A DNA stretch of 27,034 nucleotides. It comes from Candidatus Delongbacteria bacterium (GTDB taxonomy: Bacteria > Delongbacteria > UBA4055). Both the position numbers and the translations under genes were made by a program. The notes beneath the pieces were generated by a model, which saw only the letters and a list, made by a program, of their open reading frames with translations, did no database searches and was not told the DNA's origin. Location of the stretch: assembly GCA_027858795.1 (NCBI GenBank), contig JAQICF010000193.1, positions 1-27,034 of the forward strand, written 5' to 3'. This document shows positions 25,033 through 27,034 of this stretch, piece by piece (positions within the stretch are counted from its first letter, which is position 1; each line of letters starts with the position of its first letter).

Positions 25033-26721
25033 CTACAACCGTCCGTGCCTGATTATGGAAATGATAAGTCCGAAAGCCAATATGATTGCACCTATATACC
25101 CCACTATTCCTATAATTGGAATCCCGAACATAAGAGGAGGAATACCAGAAAGAACAATAAGAGAAGAACCTATTATTATCGACGCCAGAACAACCGAAAA
25201 AGCTATCTTGTTGCTTATTCTTTCGTGAGTCTCAAGCATGTTTTCAAATCCCTTGTGCTTAAGATCAACTTTAAAATTGCCTTTTTTGAGCAGATTTATC
25301 AGTTCGGGTATCTCCTTTGGCATTTTTTTGATAAGCTTCCAGATGTCCTCACTCATTTCCCGCATTTCTTTCGCTATCTTTCCGGGAGCATATTTTTTTC
25401 TCATCAGCTTTTTGGAATACTTTTCGATCACCGATCCGATATTAAATTCCGGATTAAGATCTTTTCCGAGTGACTGCGCCAAAACTATCGTTCTTGTTAA
25501 GAGAAAAAGGTTTGAAGGCATTCTGAGACCGTTCCCGTTAAATAAACTAAAAAGATCGTTCATAACTTCAGCCATGTCGAGATCCGCTATGTCTCTGTAT
25601 AAATGCTTGTCGATCAGAGCTGAAACCTGAAGTTGAAGATCCTTACTCTCAGTATCAGGACTGCTCGGTGTAATTTCTAGTAACGCCCGTGTAACCTTTC
25701 CTGTGTCTCTGTTTACAATTCCGGATATTATGTCTGTAAAAGATTCTCTAACAGTGCCCGAAAGCGATCCCATCATGCCGAAATCAATAAAACAAAGCTG
25801 CCCCTGCTTGGTCACGAATATATTTCCAGGATGAGGGTCGGCATGAAAAAATCCGTCCTCGAATACCTGATGCAGGATAGAGTCTACGCCTGTAACTGCA
25901 ATCTCTTTCAGAGAAAAACCTACTGATTTTATTGCTTCTGTTTCCGACACCTTGAATCCGTCGATAAATTCCATAGTCAGAACTTTTTTGGTGGAAAGGT
26001 TTTTGAATACCGCCGGTACTTTGACTTTTTCATCAGATTCGAAATTTCGCCTGAATCTTTCTATGTTGGTAAGCTCGTTATCAAAGTCAAGTTCTTCGTA
26101 GATCGATCTTTCAAACTCTTCAACAATACCGGGCAGGTTGAATGAATTCATGTTTTCAATATGTTTCTGGATCAGTCCACTAAGATGTTTCATGATCTCA
26201 ATATCTATCTCTATCTTTTTTCTGATATCCGGTCTCTGTATCTTTACCGCTACAGTTGCTCCGTCCAGCATAATTGCTTTGTGCACCTGTGAAATAGATG
26301 CTGCAGCCACGGGCTCTTTATTAAAATCAGCGAACAGTTCAACGGAGGGTTTACCCAGTTCTTCCTCCAGTAATCTTAAAGCTTTATCTGTATCGAAAGA
26401 TGGAACCTCGTTCTGGAGTTTTTCAAGCTCTTTGATAAGTTCTATGGGTATCAGATCGCTTCTTCTGCTCATGATCTGACCGAATTTTATAAAAGTCGGA
26501 CCGAGCTTTTCCAGTATCATTCTTATTCGCTCATAAACTGTCAGATTTTCATCCTTTGACATATCATCTTTAAAAAAGAGTTTTCTTCCAAGATTGATGT
26601 ATTTTGTAATCATGGAATTCGTTATAAGTTCTGAAAAACCGTGAGATGATATTACTTCAATTATTTCGACATATCTGTTGGAGTGCCTGTAAATTTTTTT
26701 TATAAGATTGTTATTATCCAT
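25033..26721 (-). CDS. UbiB/ABC1/AarF-family atypical protein kinase
   Basis: This 562-residue member of the UbiB (COQ8/ADCK) family is a membrane-associated atypical kinase-like ATPase, in many bacteria needed for ubiquinone or other isoprenoid-lipid handling. Signature parts are the KxGQ-type motif IKFGQIMSRRSDLIP (78-92), the Ala-rich nucleotide loop AAASISQVHKA (139-149), the ATP lysine in VAVKIQRP (K160), ELDFDNE (210-216), the catalytic HADPHPGN (293-300) and the metal-binding IDFGMMG (312-318). Two C-terminal transmembrane helices (about 504-525 and 530-557) anchor it, as usual. All kinase-like residues are present. No quinone biosynthesis genes are nearby, so the substrate is open. 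AGGAT precedes ATG by about 7 nt. Its promoter is overlapped by a dyad at 26780-26802. Confidence 0.93.
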   Translation of the reverse strand: MDNNNLIKKIYRHSNRYVEIIEVISSHGFSELITNSMITKYINLGRKLFFKDDMSKDENLTVYERIRMILEKLGPTFIKFGQIMSRRSDLIPIELIKELEKLQNEVPSFDTDKALRLLEEELGKPSVELFADFNKEPVAAASISQVHKAIMLDGATVAVKIQRPDIRKKIEIDIEIMKHLSGLIQKHIENMNSFNLPGIVEEFERSIYEELDFDNELTNIERFRRNFESDEKVKVPAVFKNLSTKKVLTMEFIDGFKVSETEAIKSVGFSLKEIAVTGVDSILHQVFEDGFFHADPHPGNIFVTKQGQLCFIDFGMMGSLSGTVRESFTDIISGIVNRDTGKVTRALLEITPSSPDTESKDLQLQVSALIDKHLYRDIADLDMAEVMNDLFSLFNGNGLRMPSNLFLLTRTIVLAQSLGKDLNPEFNIGSVIEKYSKKLMRKKYAPGKIAKEMREMSEDIWKLIKKMPKEIPELINLLKKGNFKVDLKHKGFENMLETHERISNKIAFSVVLASIIIGSSLIVLSGIPPLMFGIPIIGIVGYIGAIILAFGLIISIIRHGRL

Positions 26722-26763
26722 ATTTTCATCCTGTGATATTTATTTTATCAGTTCAGTATTTAC

Positions 26764-26792
26764 ATAATAAGCTTTTTTTCACGATAGGTCAA
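26764..26792 (-). promoter_or_regulatory. Candidate promoter of the ubiB-like gene
   Basis: The minus strand has TTGACC (complement of 26787-26792), 17 bp, TATTAT (complement of 26764-26769), 42 nt before ATG. Both boxes match at 5 of 6. Confidence 0.6.
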
Positions 26793-26802
26793 ATTTATCG
26801 TG
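26780..26802. promoter_or_regulatory. Operator-like dyad over the ubiB -35 box
   Basis: Perfect 7-bp arms CACGATA (26780-26786) and TATCGTG (26796-26802) are separated by 9 bp. The spacer contains the -35 of the ubiB promoter, so a protein bound here would block RNA polymerase. No T-run follows the arms on either strand in a terminator position. Confidence 0.4.
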
Positions 26803-26836
26803 AGTTTGAGGAAAACAAAAGAAATCTGAAATAATC

Positions 26837-26865
26837 TTGAATTAAAACGATTTATTTCTTAAATT
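26837..26865 (+). promoter_or_regulatory. Candidate promoter of the radical SAM gene
   Basis: TTGAAT (26837-26842), 17 bp, TAAATT (26860-26865), ending 26 nt before the ATG at 26892. Each box matches the consensus at 4 of 6. Confidence 0.35.
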
Positions 26866-26891
26866 CTTCTTTCAAAATAAAAAAAGACATT

Positions 26892-27034
26892 ATGAAAACT
26901 TTACTGATAATCCCTCCATTCACTCAGCTTAACTCACCTTATGCATCTCTTCCTTTTCTTAAAGGAACTTTAAATAAATTCAACAAAGAAGCAGATCTTT
27001 TAGATCTCAGCATTGAAACTGCTTCAAAGCTATT
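26892..27034 (+). CDS. Probable B12-binding radical SAM protein (5' part only)
   Basis: Only the first 47 codons lie in the window. They begin MKTLLIIPPFTQLNSPY and continue ASLPFLKGTLNKF, then ADLLDLSIETASKL. This start is typical of the N-terminal cobalamin-binding domain of BchE/P-methylase-like radical SAM enzymes, which open with a Rossmann strand followed by PP and a Y..L.YLKG-type helix. The cobalamin and CxxxCxxC sites would lie beyond the window, so the assignment rests on this short stretch alone. It is divergent from the ubiB-like gene, and they share a 170-bp intergenic region. Confidence 0.6.
   Translation, partial: MKTLLIIPPFTQLNSPYASLPFLKGTLNKFNKEADLLDLSIETASKL

Noticed and set aside
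25045..25473. Plus-strand 142-codon ORF antisense to the ubiB-like gene
   Set aside because: It is a shadow of a well-conserved minus-strand gene and has no domain, ribosome site or promoter.

Overview
This AT-rich window most likely comes from an uncultured or little-studied Gram-negative bacterium of the FCB superphylum, of the Cloacimonadota / Delongbacteria / Ignavibacteria kind rather than a classical Bacteroidetes. The main evidence is a giant secreted calcium-repeat protein ending in a type IX secretion (T9SS) sorting domain (YPNPFNP motif). The promoters I can find are sigma70-like (TTGAnn, 17 bp, TAnnnT) rather than the Bacteroidetes TTTG/TAnnTTTG type. The phylum is inferred and unproven. 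No tRNA, rRNA, CRISPR array, transposase or phage gene was seen.

Layout. (1) 1-832, minus: elongation factor P with an unusual tip loop and a clear terminator, then about 230 bp of hairpins and possibly a tiny ORF. (2) 993-9452, minus: a block of three large signalling proteins. In transcription order they are a BvgS/EvgS-like hybrid kinase with three periplasmic binding domains, a cytosolic REC-PAS-kinase-REC protein, and an NMT1-PAS-PAS-PAS sensor that has no kinase domain. (3) 9784-10761, plus: an unusual J-domain-like/leucine-rich-repeat protein whose stop abuts that of mfd. (4) 10762-14445, minus: a small three-helix membrane protein directly coupled to mfd (transcription-repair coupling factor). 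(5) 14446-14811: a divergent intergenic region carrying four hairpin repeats. (6) 14812-18584, plus: a membrane metallophosphoesterase and a membrane-anchored glycoside-hydrolase-2-like protein that seems to lack both catalytic glutamates. (7) 18801-23894, plus: a 1697-residue secreted protein with exactly 21 calcium-loop repeats in three groups of seven, separated by fibronectin-III-like modules. (8) 23996-26721, minus: thioredoxin reductase and a UbiB/ABC1 atypical kinase, each with its own promoter; the ubiB promoter is overlapped by a dyad. (9) 26892-end, plus: the start of a probable B12-binding radical SAM protein.

How the parts work together. Translation and repair housekeeping genes (efp, mfd, trxB, ubiB) are interleaved with an environmental sensing block and a secreted or envelope block. 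The three sensors probably feed a shared phosphorelay, but no DNA-binding output regulator is in the window. The giant T9SS protein and the inactive GH2-like membrane protein suggest surface or polysaccharide interaction.

Most noteworthy: the 7+7+7 repeat architecture, the apparently dead membrane-bound GH2 protein, the J-domain/LRR fusion, the acidic EF-P loop tip, and a dispersed hairpin family whose stems vary with compensating base changes.
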